A model generated the notes under the pieces. It was not told where the DNA came from. It did not search any database and worked only from the letters and a program-made list of their open reading frames with translations. From positions 1 to 5,084 of the forward strand of contig DGDD01000144.1 of assembly GCA_002385265.1 (NCBI GenBank): 5,084 nt of DNA, written 5' to 3'. Numbering within the stretch: position 1 is the stretch's first letter; each line of letters opens with the position of its first letter. Shown here in pieces: positions 1 to 5,084 of this stretch. Both the position numbers and the translations under genes were made by a program. The DNA is from Chitinophagaceae bacterium UBA3961. GTDB taxonomy: Bacteria; Bacteroidota; Bacteroidia; Chitinophagales; Chitinophagaceae.

Positions 1-1
1 C

Positions 2-697
2 CCGAAATTGGCGGTTGGCGCATTCTTCAGAAAACAATTCGGAAATTACATTGGACTTCGAATAGCTGCCCACTATGCGAAATTGGGTTATTCGGATGTG
101 TACAATACGCATAACGAATACATGTATCGCAGAAATCTCAGTTTCAATACCAATATTTTTGAATTGGGATTGCAAGGCGATTTCAACTTCTTCAAGTTTG
201 TGCCCGGAGATCCTTACCATCGATTTACACCTTATGTTACTTTAGGAGTAGGATTGTTCAACTATGATCCCTATGCGTTTTTGGGAGGTCAAAAATATTT
301 CCTTCGTCCTTTAGGCACCGAAGGTCAAGGAACCAATGCTTATCCCGATCGCAAGCCTTATAGCACCATGGCCTTTGCCTTTCCTTTAGGAGTGGGTGTA
401 AAATTCAACTTGAATGAAAAAATAAACATCGGATTCGAAGTTGCGAATCGATTCACCACTACCGATTATCTGGATGACGTAAGCACTACCTATGTTGGTG
501 CAGATAAATTTCCTTTGTTGCCCGATGGTTCTAAATCTCCTGCCGGTTTATTGCAAGATAGAAGCTACGAGCGTGGCGATATTATTGGTATTGAAGGCAG
601 ACAAAGAGGAAATCCCAAACAAAAAGACCAGTATGTGTTTGCAGAGTTTACCATCTCATTCAACTTAACATCGTATCGCTGTCCAACAGCCAACTAA
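2..697 (+). CDS. DUF6089 family protein, probable outer-membrane beta-barrel (5' partial)
   Basis: The reading frame is open from the left edge (first full codon at 2) to TAA at 695-697, giving 231 visible codons. The true start and any signal peptide lie outside the window, and the TTG at 8 is not a credible start. The translation has alternating hydrophobic and polar strands rich in Gly, Tyr and Phe (for example GVGVKFNLNEKINIGFEV), ending with a strand-like YVFAEFTISFNL and then a short YRCPTAN tail. Markers I associate with DUF6089 are TEGQG (visible codons 106-110), TDYLDDVST (154-162) and the late Cys-Pro. The family is Bacteroidota-specific, has no established function, and is usually found next to uppS and bamA, which fits a role in the outer membrane. 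Here the gene is separated from uppS by a reversed regulator and a repeat region, and it ends in a strong terminator. The family call is likely; the barrel role is inference. Confidence 0.82.
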   Translation, partial: PKLAVGAFFRKQFGNYIGLRIAAHYAKLGYSDVYNTHNEYMYRRNLSFNTNIFELGLQGDFNFFKFVPGDPYHRFTPYVTLGVGLFNYDPYAFLGGQKYFLRPLGTEGQGTNAYPDRKPYSTMAFAFPLGVGVKFNLNEKINIGFEVANRFTTTDYLDDVSTTYVGADKFPLLPDGSKSPAGLLQDRSYERGDIIGIEGRQRGNPKQKDQYVFAEFTISFNLTSYRCPTAN

Positions 698-698
698 T

Positions 699-728
699 AA
701 AAAAAGGCCACCATTTGGTGGCCTTTTT
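699..728. terminator. bidirectional intrinsic terminator between convergent genes
   Basis: The arms 701-713 (AAAAAGGCCACCA) and 716-728 (TGGTGGCCTTTTT) are perfectly complementary over 13 bp, leaving a practical loop of about 4 nt (ATTT). The plus-strand product ends in five T. The minus-strand product ends in seven U, from the A run at 699-705. It starts two bases after the DUF6089 stop and finishes two bases before the stop of the reversed regulator, so one hairpin serves both genes. Confidence 0.93.
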
Positions 729-730
729 CA

Positions 731-991
731 TTACGCTCTCATTTTCATTTCAGGCTCCTGAAATTCCATGCTGATAACGTCTTTTTTCTTGAACAACTCA
801 CCTACTTTGGTCAGTTCTTCAATATTGCTTTCCAATGCAGATAAGATCTGGGGCAGTCGCCCTTTTCGAATCCACAGGGAGTTTTCAATTTTCGAATAAG
901 CTTGTTGCGTGATCCCCATCTTTTTTGCGATGGCGGTCTGCTTCATGTCTTTGGTTAATCGTAGGCGTTTGATCCAAATTCCTGGTGTCAT
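731..991 (-). CDS. XRE-family helix-turn-helix regulator
   Basis: This is an 86-residue protein if started at the ATG at 991-989; a TTG at 1006-1004 would add five residues (MKTLT) but has no better support. Residues 7-60 form a Cro/C1-type DNA-binding domain: IKRLRLTKDMKQ (helix 1), QTAIAKKMGIT (18-28, helix 2) and the recognition helix QQAYSKIENS (29-38), then helix LPQILSALES. The tail, roughly residues 61-86, is charged and has no domain I recognise. There is no membrane segment and no ligand-binding domain. No Shine-Dalgarno sequence precedes the ATG, which is normal in Bacteroidota. The gene stands alone and faces the flanking envelope genes; no toxin, methyltransferase or integrase lies beside it. 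Such small solo XRE proteins often repress their own promoter, and dyads upstream (1018-1088) are candidate sites. Its targets are unknown. It could also be an orphan antitoxin-like protein. Confidence 0.82.
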   Translation of the reverse strand: MTPGIWIKRLRLTKDMKQTAIAKKMGITQQAYSKIENSLWIRKGRLPQILSALESNIEELTKVGELFKKKDVISMEFQEPEMKMRA

Positions 992-1017
992 AGTGAGTGT
1001 TTTCAAGTTCTAGAATT

Positions 1018-1031
1018 ACTGCAATGGCAGT
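1018..1031. promoter_or_regulatory. small dyad ACTGC-N4-GCAGT upstream of the XRE gene
   Basis: ACTGCAATGGCAGT has 5-bp perfect arms around AATG. Its centre lies 20 bp from the centre of the GTTAA/TTAAC repeat. It falls in the expected 5' leader of the regulator mRNA, so it could be an operator or a small RNA hairpin. Function is unproven. Confidence 0.25.
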
Positions 1032-1034
1032 TGG

Positions 1035-1054
1035 GTTAACGATTCGAAATTAAC
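1035..1054. promoter_or_regulatory. candidate operator: GTTAA-N10-TTAAC inverted repeat
   Basis: The arms GTTAA (1035-1039) and TTAAC (1050-1054) are exact inverted copies separated by 10 bases, and the segment covers the candidate -7 box of the regulator gene. The length and position suit a dimeric XRE repressor, but arms this short can occur by chance in AT-rich DNA. Confidence 0.3.
1045..1052 (-). promoter_or_regulatory. weak -7 box candidate for the XRE gene
   Basis: Read on the minus strand this is TAATTTCG, one base off the Bacteroidota -7 consensus TAnnTTTG. It would start a leader of about 45-50 nt before the ATG at 991. No clear -33 element is visible upstream. It overlaps the inverted repeat at 1035-1054, which would suit autorepression. 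Tentative. Confidence 0.3.
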
Positions 1055-1074
1055 TCGACCTATTGTGCTGCACA

Positions 1075-1088
1075 TGTGAGCTTTCACA
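1075..1088. promoter_or_regulatory. dyad TGTGA-N4-TCACA
   Basis: Perfect 5-bp arms surround GCTT at the boundary between the regulator's upstream region and the purine-rich repeat. The half-sites match the CRP half-site (TGTGA/TCACA), but the spacer is 4 rather than 6, so it is not a standard CRP site. It could be a site for a Crp/Fnr-type or XRE protein, or simply mark the edge of the repeat. Confidence 0.2.
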
Positions 1089-1124
1089 GAATACAACGGG
1101 AGAAAAACGAGGGAATGGAGAGGA

Positions 1125-1163
1125 AAAAATAATTAAGAATTAATAAGTAATAATTAATAATTG
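1125..1163. repeat. AT-rich tract of AATTAA/TAATAA units
   Basis: This run is built almost wholly from A and T, with AATTAA, GAATTAATAA and TAATTAATAATTG units, and contains only two G before the final TTG. It separates the first two polypurine blocks. It has no hairpin with a GC core, so I do not call it a terminator. It may be slippage-prone DNA or part of the composite repeat. Confidence 0.55.
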
Positions 1164-1252
1164 AACAGCCGGAATACAGGAACGAGGAGAAGAGGAAGCG
1201 AGGAAGGAGGAAATACAGCAATGCTTTGCGAATTTGTTGCGGACTTAGCGGT

Positions 1253-1264
1253 CGCTGCGGTGAA
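1253..1264 (+). repeat. direct repeat copy 1, CGCTGCGGTGAA
   Basis: A 12-base exact match to 1382-1393, embedded in a GC-rich patch that follows the second polypurine block. With one mismatch the match extends two bases further upstream. Confidence 0.7.
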
Positions 1265-1276
1265 GCTACTCCAATT

Positions 1277-1292
1277 ACAGAGGCTAATCTGT
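1277..1292. repeat. dyad ACAGA-N6-TCTGT between repeat modules
   Basis: Perfect 5-bp arms (1277-1281 and 1288-1292) lie between direct-repeat copy 1 and the third polypurine block, and run straight into the middle CTGYGGTGAA copy at 1289-1298. It could be a small hairpin at the module junction; it is too short to assign a role. Confidence 0.3.
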
Positions 1293-1381
1293 GGTGAAAA
1301 ATAGGAGGGATGAGGGAGGAGGGAAGATGGAGGAAATTTGGAAAGACTGCTAACGCTGCGTAGACGCTGCGATCGCCGCGC

Positions 1382-1393
1382 CGCTGCGGTGAA
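1382..1393 (+). repeat. direct repeat copy 2, CGCTGCGGTGAA
   Basis: The second exact copy closes the repeat region. It follows a GC-rich run containing two more CGCTGCG units (1354-1360 and 1365-1371) and the 8-base palindrome GCGATCGC (1369-1376). After it, composition returns to ordinary AT-rich intergenic DNA. Confidence 0.7.
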
Positions 1394-1518
1394 TCAAACA
1401 AGCCCTTCATAATATATTCACAATCAATTTAATACAACCCTTTCAAATTCTTCTTTCCCTCAAAACCCCAATCTGCCCGCTCTGGTACGAATTTTCTAGC
1501 GAAACGGGGCTTTTTCAT
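1394..1518. other. intergenic DNA upstream of uppS
   Basis: This stretch holds no open frame of note. It is pyrimidine-rich on the plus strand around 1437-1460. CCCC at 1466-1469 and GGGG at 1506-1509 could pair across a 36-base gap, with CGCT (1478-1481) and AGCG (1498-1501) nested inside, followed by five T at 1511-1515. This is a weak candidate for a terminator or leader structure just before the uppS promoter box. The expected -33 position (about 1492-1496, TTTTC) is only a partial match to TTTG. Confidence 0.4.
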
Positions 1519-1526
1519 TAACTTTG
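1519..1526 (+). promoter_or_regulatory. uppS promoter, Bacteroidota -7 box TAACTTTG
   Basis: TAACTTTG is an exact match to the TAnnTTTG element read by the Bacteroidota primary sigma factor. Transcription would begin about 7 bases downstream, near 1533, leaving a leader of only about 12 nt before the ATG at 1545. The -33 element is weak. The box supports uppS being transcribed independently of the DUF6089 gene, which ends in a terminator. Confidence 0.72.
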
Positions 1527-1544
1527 TGCGCCTTAAAAAACAGC

Positions 1545-2309
1545 ATGAGCAGCCTTAAAGAACAAATCGATACGGAACGCCTCCCCCGTCATATCGCCAT
1601 TATCATGGATGGTAATGGAAGATGGGCACAAGAAAAGGGGAAGGACCGCCTCTACGGCCATTTTCATGGCGTAGAAAGCGTGCGCGATATCGTGGAAGGC
1701 TGTGCTGAATTGGGGGTAGGCTATCTTACACTTTACGCATTTAGCACCGAGAACTGGGATCGACCCGCTTATGAGGTAACCGGTTTGATGGAACTATTGG
1801 TTGAAACCATTCGTAAAGAAACAGCCACTCTCAATAAAAACAATATCAAACTCCATGTAATTGGCGATCATAGCATGCTTCCGGAAAACGCCAAACAGGC
1901 GCTGAAAGAAAGTCTGGACATGACTTCCGCCAATACCGGCCTCCATTTGATCATGGCTTTGAGTTACAGCAGTCGCTGGGAACTAGTGAACGCAGTTCAA
2001 AGAATTGCTTCCGATGTAGAGCTCGGCACCATTAAAGCAGCTGATGTGAATCAGGATACCCTACAGCGCTATTTGAGCACCAGCGAATTTCCCGATCCTG
2101 AATTGATGATTCGCACCAGCGGAGAATACCGCATCAGTAATTTCTTATTGTATCAATTAGCATATGCAGAACTGTATTTCACGCCGGTTCGTTGGCCCGA
2201 TTTCAGAAAAGAAAACCTCTACGAAGCCATTTTGGATTTCCAAGGAAGAGAACGCCGCTTCGGTAAAACCAGTGCTCAAGTAAAAAGCGAAACAAACCTG
2301 AACAGTTAA
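1545..2309 (+). CDS. uppS: isoprenyl transferase (undecaprenyl diphosphate synthase)
   Basis: The predicted protein has 254 residues, close to E. coli UppS (253). It is a cytosolic cis-prenyltransferase that adds eight isopentenyl units to farnesyl diphosphate to make C55-PP, the precursor of the lipid carrier for peptidoglycan and surface polysaccharides. Conserved elements are in order: IIMDGNGRWA with the Mg-binding Asp22 and Asn24; RLYGHFHG (Arg35, His39, Gly42); YAFSTENWDRP (64-74) with Ser67, Asn70, Trp71 and Arg73; and MIRTSGEYRISNFLLYQLAYAELYF with Arg190, Arg196, Ser198 and Glu209. These sit a constant four positions before the E. coli catalytic and diphosphate-binding residues, so the enzyme should be active. 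I chose ATG 1545: the in-frame TTG at 1524 lies inside the -7 promoter box and cannot be in the mRNA made from it. No Shine-Dalgarno sequence is seen. bamA follows on the same strand after 106 bases. Confidence 0.97.
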   Translation: MSSLKEQIDTERLPRHIAIIMDGNGRWAQEKGKDRLYGHFHGVESVRDIVEGCAELGVGYLTLYAFSTENWDRPAYEVTGLMELLVETIRKETATLNKNNIKLHVIGDHSMLPENAKQALKESLDMTSANTGLHLIMALSYSSRWELVNAVQRIASDVELGTIKAADVNQDTLQRYLSTSEFPDPELMIRTSGEYRISNFLLYQLAYAELYFTPVRWPDFRKENLYEAILDFQGRERRFGKTSAQVKSETNLNS

Positions 2310-2386
2310 CTGCCAAAAAAGCGAAAAAAAGCTTATTCTGAGCGATTTTCAGCGACTATTTAACAAACCATTTCAACTAAATCACT

Positions 2387-2394
2387 TTAATTTG
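2387..2394 (+). promoter_or_regulatory. candidate bamA -7 box (TTAATTTG)
   Basis: TTAATTTG followed by CCCC differs from TAnnTTTG at one position and lies 21 bases before the bamA ATG, almost the same geometry as the uppS box and start. No clear -33 TTG is seen about 20 bases upstream. The 106-base gap after uppS holds no good terminator, so bamA may be reached both by read-through from uppS and by this promoter. Confidence 0.4.
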
Positions 2395-2415
2395 CCCCAG
2401 CTTAAACAACCCGGA

Positions 2416-5084
2416 ATGCAGCGTACGTTTACCTATTCATTCATCTTTTTTTGTTTTTTGGTGGGCATCGCCAATTTTGCCACTGCTCAGACCTCAAAAG
2501 ATACTGTTCCCGACTCAATAGACCCCGATCTTTTGAACATTATGAACTCTCGGGTTCCTAAGGAATATACAATTGCAGGAATTAAAGTGGTAGGTACCAA
2601 ACGTTACGACGAGCAATTGTTGATTTCAATCTCCGGATTAAATGTGGGTGATAAAGTATTACTTCCGGGAGCAGATAATTTCTCTAAAGCTATTACTAAC
2701 TTGTGGAAGCAGAACCTGTTTTCAAACGTACAAGTTTACTTTACCAAGTTGGAAAACATGAATCTGTTTCTTGAAATTCGAGTTTCTGAACGCCCGGCCC
2801 TGTCGAAATACTTTTTGAAAGGCATTAAGAAATCTGACGACGAGGAATTGAGAGGTAAAACTGGATTAGTAGTAGGTAGAGTGGTTACAGAGAACGTGAA
2901 GATGAGCGCCATCCAAAACATTCAAAAATACTACACTGAAAAAGGGTACCAGAGCGCTAAAGTAAAAATTGAAGAAAAACCTGATCCCGCACTTCCCAAC
3001 ACCATCATTCTTACTTTCGATATCGTTAAGGGCGTAAAAGTTCGTATCAACGACGTAAAGACTTTCGGAAACATCTTTGTTTCTACTGCGAAAATCAAAA
3101 AGCAGATGAAGGGTACGAAAGAAATGAGTCGCCTCACCCTTTATCCTAGCAAAGATTCCAGCACCTACGGTCAATCTAAAAAATATACCACAGCAGAATA
3201 TTTAAGCGATGCAGGGTTCCTGTCTCCTACCAAAACAAAGGAGTTCATGGATCCTTATTTCCGTTTTAAACTCTTCAGTTCTGCAAAATTCAACGATAAG
3301 AAATACGAGGAAGACAAAGAGAAAGTGATCGATTATTACAACTCTTTGGGCTATCGTGATGCGGTGATCGTAAAAGACACCCAATACTTTAACGACAAGG
3401 GTAACATGAACATCGATATCAAAATTGATGAAGGCCGTCGTTATTATTTCGGAAATATCAACTGGAAAGGAAATACCAAATACTCTGATTCCATTCTAAC
3501 CTTCATTCTCGGAATCAAAAAAGGAGATATTTATAATCTCGAAACCTTGAACAGAAAACTGGGTAAGCAACTTTCTCAAGAAGGTGGCGATATCAGTGGT
3601 TTGTATATGGACGATGGTTATCTGTTCTTCCGAGTTGATCCGGTAGAAACAGCGGTATATAATGATACCATCGATTTTGAAATTCGCATGGTAGAAGGTC
3701 CGCAAGCTACTATCAAAAACATCACGATCTCCGGTAACGAAAAAACCAAAGAGTATGTGGTTCGTCGTGAGATCAGAACTTTGCCCGGTGAGAAGTTCAG
3801 CCGTACCGATTTGATCCGTACGCAACGTGAATTATCACAATTGGGTTATTTTAACCAAGAAAAAATTGGTATCAATCCCGTTCCTAATCCTGAGGATGGA
3901 ACAGTGGACATTCAATATACATTGGAAGAAAAATCGAGTGACCAATTGGAATTGAGTGCCGGTTGGGGTGGTGGTATCGGTTTAACCGGTACAGTAGGGG
4001 TATCGTTCAATAACTTCTCGATCAAGAATATCTTCAATAGAAAATCATGGGATCCTTTACCAACCGGCGATGGACAAAAATTAAGTTTGCGTATTCAATC
4101 GAATGGTAAGGCCTTCCAAACCTATAACTTCTCGTTCACCGAGCCTTGGCTGGGTGGAAAGAAGAGAAACTCTTTGACTATTGCCTTGTACAAGAGTGTG
4201 TTCCGTCAGAGTGGTTATAACTATGCTACCAATCGTTACGTATTCAGCGATACTTCTTCATTGAAGAACTTTGGTGCGAGTATTTCATTGGGTAAGCAAT
4301 TGAAATGGCCTGATGACTTCTTTACCTTGGTATACTCCTTGAACTATACTCAGTACAAACTGCGTAAGTATCCTTACATCTTTGCGAACATCTCGGATGG
4401 TACTTCACACAACGTAAACTTTAAAGTGGCGTTGGCACGTAACTCAGCGGGTCCAAACCCGATCTTCCCAACAAGTGGATCGAACTTCTTGTTGAGTGCT
4501 CAGTTTACGCCTCCTTATTCTTTGTTCAAATCGCAAGGAACTGTTACCAAAGAAGACGGTTACCGTTTGCCGGAGTTCCACAAATGGAATATGACTGCAG
4601 AATGGTTCATTCCTATCGGTCGCGCTTTGGGAGCAGACAAGAGCCGTCAATTCGTGATCCGTGCTGCTGCGAAATATGGATTCATGGGCAGATACAATCC
4701 GAAATTGGATTTCTCTCCGTTTGAGCGTTTCCAAGTGGGTGATGCCGGTTTGGCGAATGGTAACTTCATCTTAGGATACGATATCATCGCTCATCGTGGT
4801 TATCCGGTTTACGACAACTCAGATCCTAAAGTGAACCCTGATAAGCAAACCGCTTCTCAGTTCTTCACCATGTTCAATAAATACACTGTTGAATTGCGTT
4901 TCCCATTCACGTTGAACCCTAGCAGTACTATTTATGGTATGGCTTGGTTTGAAGCGGCCAACGGTTGGTACGATTATAAGAGTTACAATCCTTTCCGTTT
5001 GAGAAGAAGTGCCGGTGTGGGAGCTCGTTTCTACCTGCCGATGTTTGGTTTATTAGGATTTGACTATGGTGTAGGGTTTGACCG
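2416..5084 (+). CDS. bamA: outer membrane protein assembly factor BamA (3' partial)
   Basis: This is an Omp85-family protein that inserts and folds beta-barrel proteins in the outer membrane. The frame is open from ATG 2416 to the right edge: 889 codons plus two bases. Residues 1-24 are a Sec signal peptide (MQRTF, hydrophobic core, ATA before Gln25). Five POTRA domains follow, at roughly 51-128, 129-209, 210-345, 346-432 and 433-509, then the 16-strand barrel. Barrel landmarks are FTEPWLGGKKRNSL (from 574), the loop-6 motif HRGY at 793-796 (family consensus VRGF/Y, with the key Arg794 kept), and near the edge the GVGARFYLPMFGLLGFDYGVGFD run typical of Bacteroidota. Only the final strand or so is missing, an estimated few tens of residues. 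POTRA3 is unusually long. The start is supported by the signal peptide and a promoter candidate 21 bases upstream; an in-frame TTG at 2392 would overlap that box. Next to uppS it forms a common Bacteroidota envelope pair. Confidence 0.97.
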   Translation, partial: MQRTFTYSFIFFCFLVGIANFATAQTSKDTVPDSIDPDLLNIMNSRVPKEYTIAGIKVVGTKRYDEQLLISISGLNVGDKVLLPGADNFSKAITNLWKQNLFSNVQVYFTKLENMNLFLEIRVSERPALSKYFLKGIKKSDDEELRGKTGLVVGRVVTENVKMSAIQNIQKYYTEKGYQSAKVKIEEKPDPALPNTIILTFDIVKGVKVRINDVKTFGNIFVSTAKIKKQMKGTKEMSRLTLYPSKDSSTYGQSKKYTTAEYLSDAGFLSPTKTKEFMDPYFRFKLFSSAKFNDKKYEEDKEKVIDYYNSLGYRDAVIVKDTQYFNDKGNMNIDIKIDEGRRYYFGNINWKGNTKYSDSILTFILGIKKGDIYNLETLNRKLGKQLSQEGGDISGLYMDDGYLFFRVDPVETAVYNDTIDFEIRMVEGPQATIKNITISGNEKTKEYVVRREIRTLPGEKFSRTDLIRTQRELSQLGYFNQEKIGINPVPNPEDGTVDIQYTLEEKSSDQLELSAGWGGGIGLTGTVGVSFNNFSIKNIFNRKSWDPLPTGDGQKLSLRIQSNGKAFQTYNFSFTEPWLGGKKRNSLTIALYKSVFRQSGYNYATNRYVFSDTSSLKNFGASISLGKQLKWPDDFFTLVYSLNYTQYKLRKYPYIFANISDGTSHNVNFKVALARNSAGPNPIFPTSGSNFLLSAQFTPPYSLFKSQGTVTKEDGYRLPEFHKWNMTAEWFIPIGRALGADKSRQFVIRAAAKYGFMGRYNPKLDFSPFERFQVGDAGLANGNFILGYDIIAHRGYPVYDNSDPKVNPDKQTASQFFTMFNKYTVELRFPFTLNPSSTIYGMAWFEAANGWYDYKSYNPFRLRRSAGVGARFYLPMFGLLGFDYGVGFD

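Larger units (their letters stand above)
1089..1393. repeat. composite low-complexity repeat region (polypurine / AT / GC-rich CTGYGGTGAA modules)
   Basis: About 305 bases with no convincing gene but clear repetitive make-up. Three plus-strand polypurine blocks lie at about 1098-1129, 1171-1213 and 1296-1336, each with only two to four pyrimidines. GAATACA opens the first two blocks (1089-1095 and 1172-1178). An AT-only-like tract sits between blocks 1 and 2. CTGYGGTGAA occurs at 1255-1264, 1289-1298 and 1384-1393, and CGCTGCG at 1253, 1354, 1365 and 1382. The two CGCTGCGGTGAA copies are 129 bp apart, which suggests an imperfect tandem module of that size. A 108-codon minus-strand open frame spans this area, but it reads as repeat-derived (SPQR twice) and is not called as a gene. 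Its source, whether a mobile intergenic repeat, a decayed insertion or slippage, cannot be decided from one copy. Confidence 0.6.

Noticed and set aside
1221..1304. 27-codon plus-strand frame (MLCEFVADLAVAAVKLL...) preceded by AAGGAGG at 1204-1210
   Set aside because: The Shine-Dalgarno-like match is part of a polypurine block, this lineage rarely depends on such sites, and the frame runs across direct-repeat copy 1. No independent support for a real peptide.
1369..1376. GCGATCGC palindrome, identical to the cyanobacterial HIP1 core
   Set aside because: There is a single occurrence inside a GC-rich repeat patch, and the organism is not cyanobacterial; chance or part of the local repeat.
1089..1393. 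Possible CRISPR array or insertion sequence in the repeat region
   Set aside because: There are only two exact 12-base repeats, no regular repeat-spacer pattern, no transposase frame and no terminal inverted repeats that I could find.
1084..1410. 108-codon minus-strand open frame across the repeat region
   Set aside because: Its translation simply reads the polypyrimidine and GC repeats (SPQR occurs twice, then runs of Leu, Phe, Ser and Ile). It has no domain and looks like an open frame created by biased composition.
1462..1515. AAAACCCC ... GGGGCTTTTT as a terminator before uppS
   Set aside because: The arms are 36 bases apart with a bulge and weak nested pairing; noted within the intergenic entry but not called as a terminator.
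1524..1544. Upstream TTG start adding seven residues (MCALKNS) to UppS
   Set aside because: It lies inside the -7 promoter box, and the extension is absent from the usual UppS N-terminus.
2338..2352. CTGA...TCAG hairpin after uppS
   Set aside because: The stem is only 4 bp with no following T run; too weak to be a terminator.
2736..4734. Several minus-strand open frames of 60-109 codons inside bamA (for example 2866-3174, 3496-3825, 4444-4734)
   Set aside because: All are antisense to a clearly coding BamA frame, overlap each other, have no recognisable domains and no promoter context; they are shadows.

Overview
The window looks like a chromosomal stretch from a member of the Bacteroidota, most likely near the Chitinophagaceae. 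This is inferred from a DUF6089-type outer-membrane protein, an isoprenyl transferase (UppS) and a Bacteroidota-style BamA on one strand, from a TAnnTTTG promoter box in front of uppS, and from starts that lack a Shine-Dalgarno sequence. No database search was run. The identifications rest on motifs read directly from the translations.

Layout: (1) 2-697 (+), the 3' part of a DUF6089 beta-barrel-like protein gene, cut by the left edge. (2) 701-728, a perfect 13-bp-arm hairpin flanked by A and T runs, serving as a two-way terminator between convergent genes. (3) 731-991 (-), a small XRE-type helix-turn-helix regulator, with several short dyads upstream. (4) About 1007-1518, a long stretch with no convincing gene. 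Its middle (1089-1393) is a low-complexity composite of polypurine blocks, an AT block and GC-rich CTGYGGTGAA repeats; the last 125 bases hold the run-up to the uppS promoter. (5) 1545-2309 (+), uppS, with its promoter box at 1519-1526. (6) 2310-2415, a 106-base gap with a weaker promoter candidate. (7) 2416-5084 (+), bamA, with signal peptide, five POTRA domains and most of the barrel, cut by the right edge before its last strand.

The plus-strand genes form an envelope-building group. UppS makes the C55 lipid carrier for peptidoglycan and surface polysaccharides, BamA folds outer-membrane barrels, and the DUF6089 protein is probably a barrel itself. The reversed regulator plus the repeat segment look like an accessory insert between DUF6089 and uppS, so uppS must be transcribed from its own promoter. 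Apart from that insert the window is ordinary core-genome content. I see no sign of a new defence, mobile or biosynthetic system.
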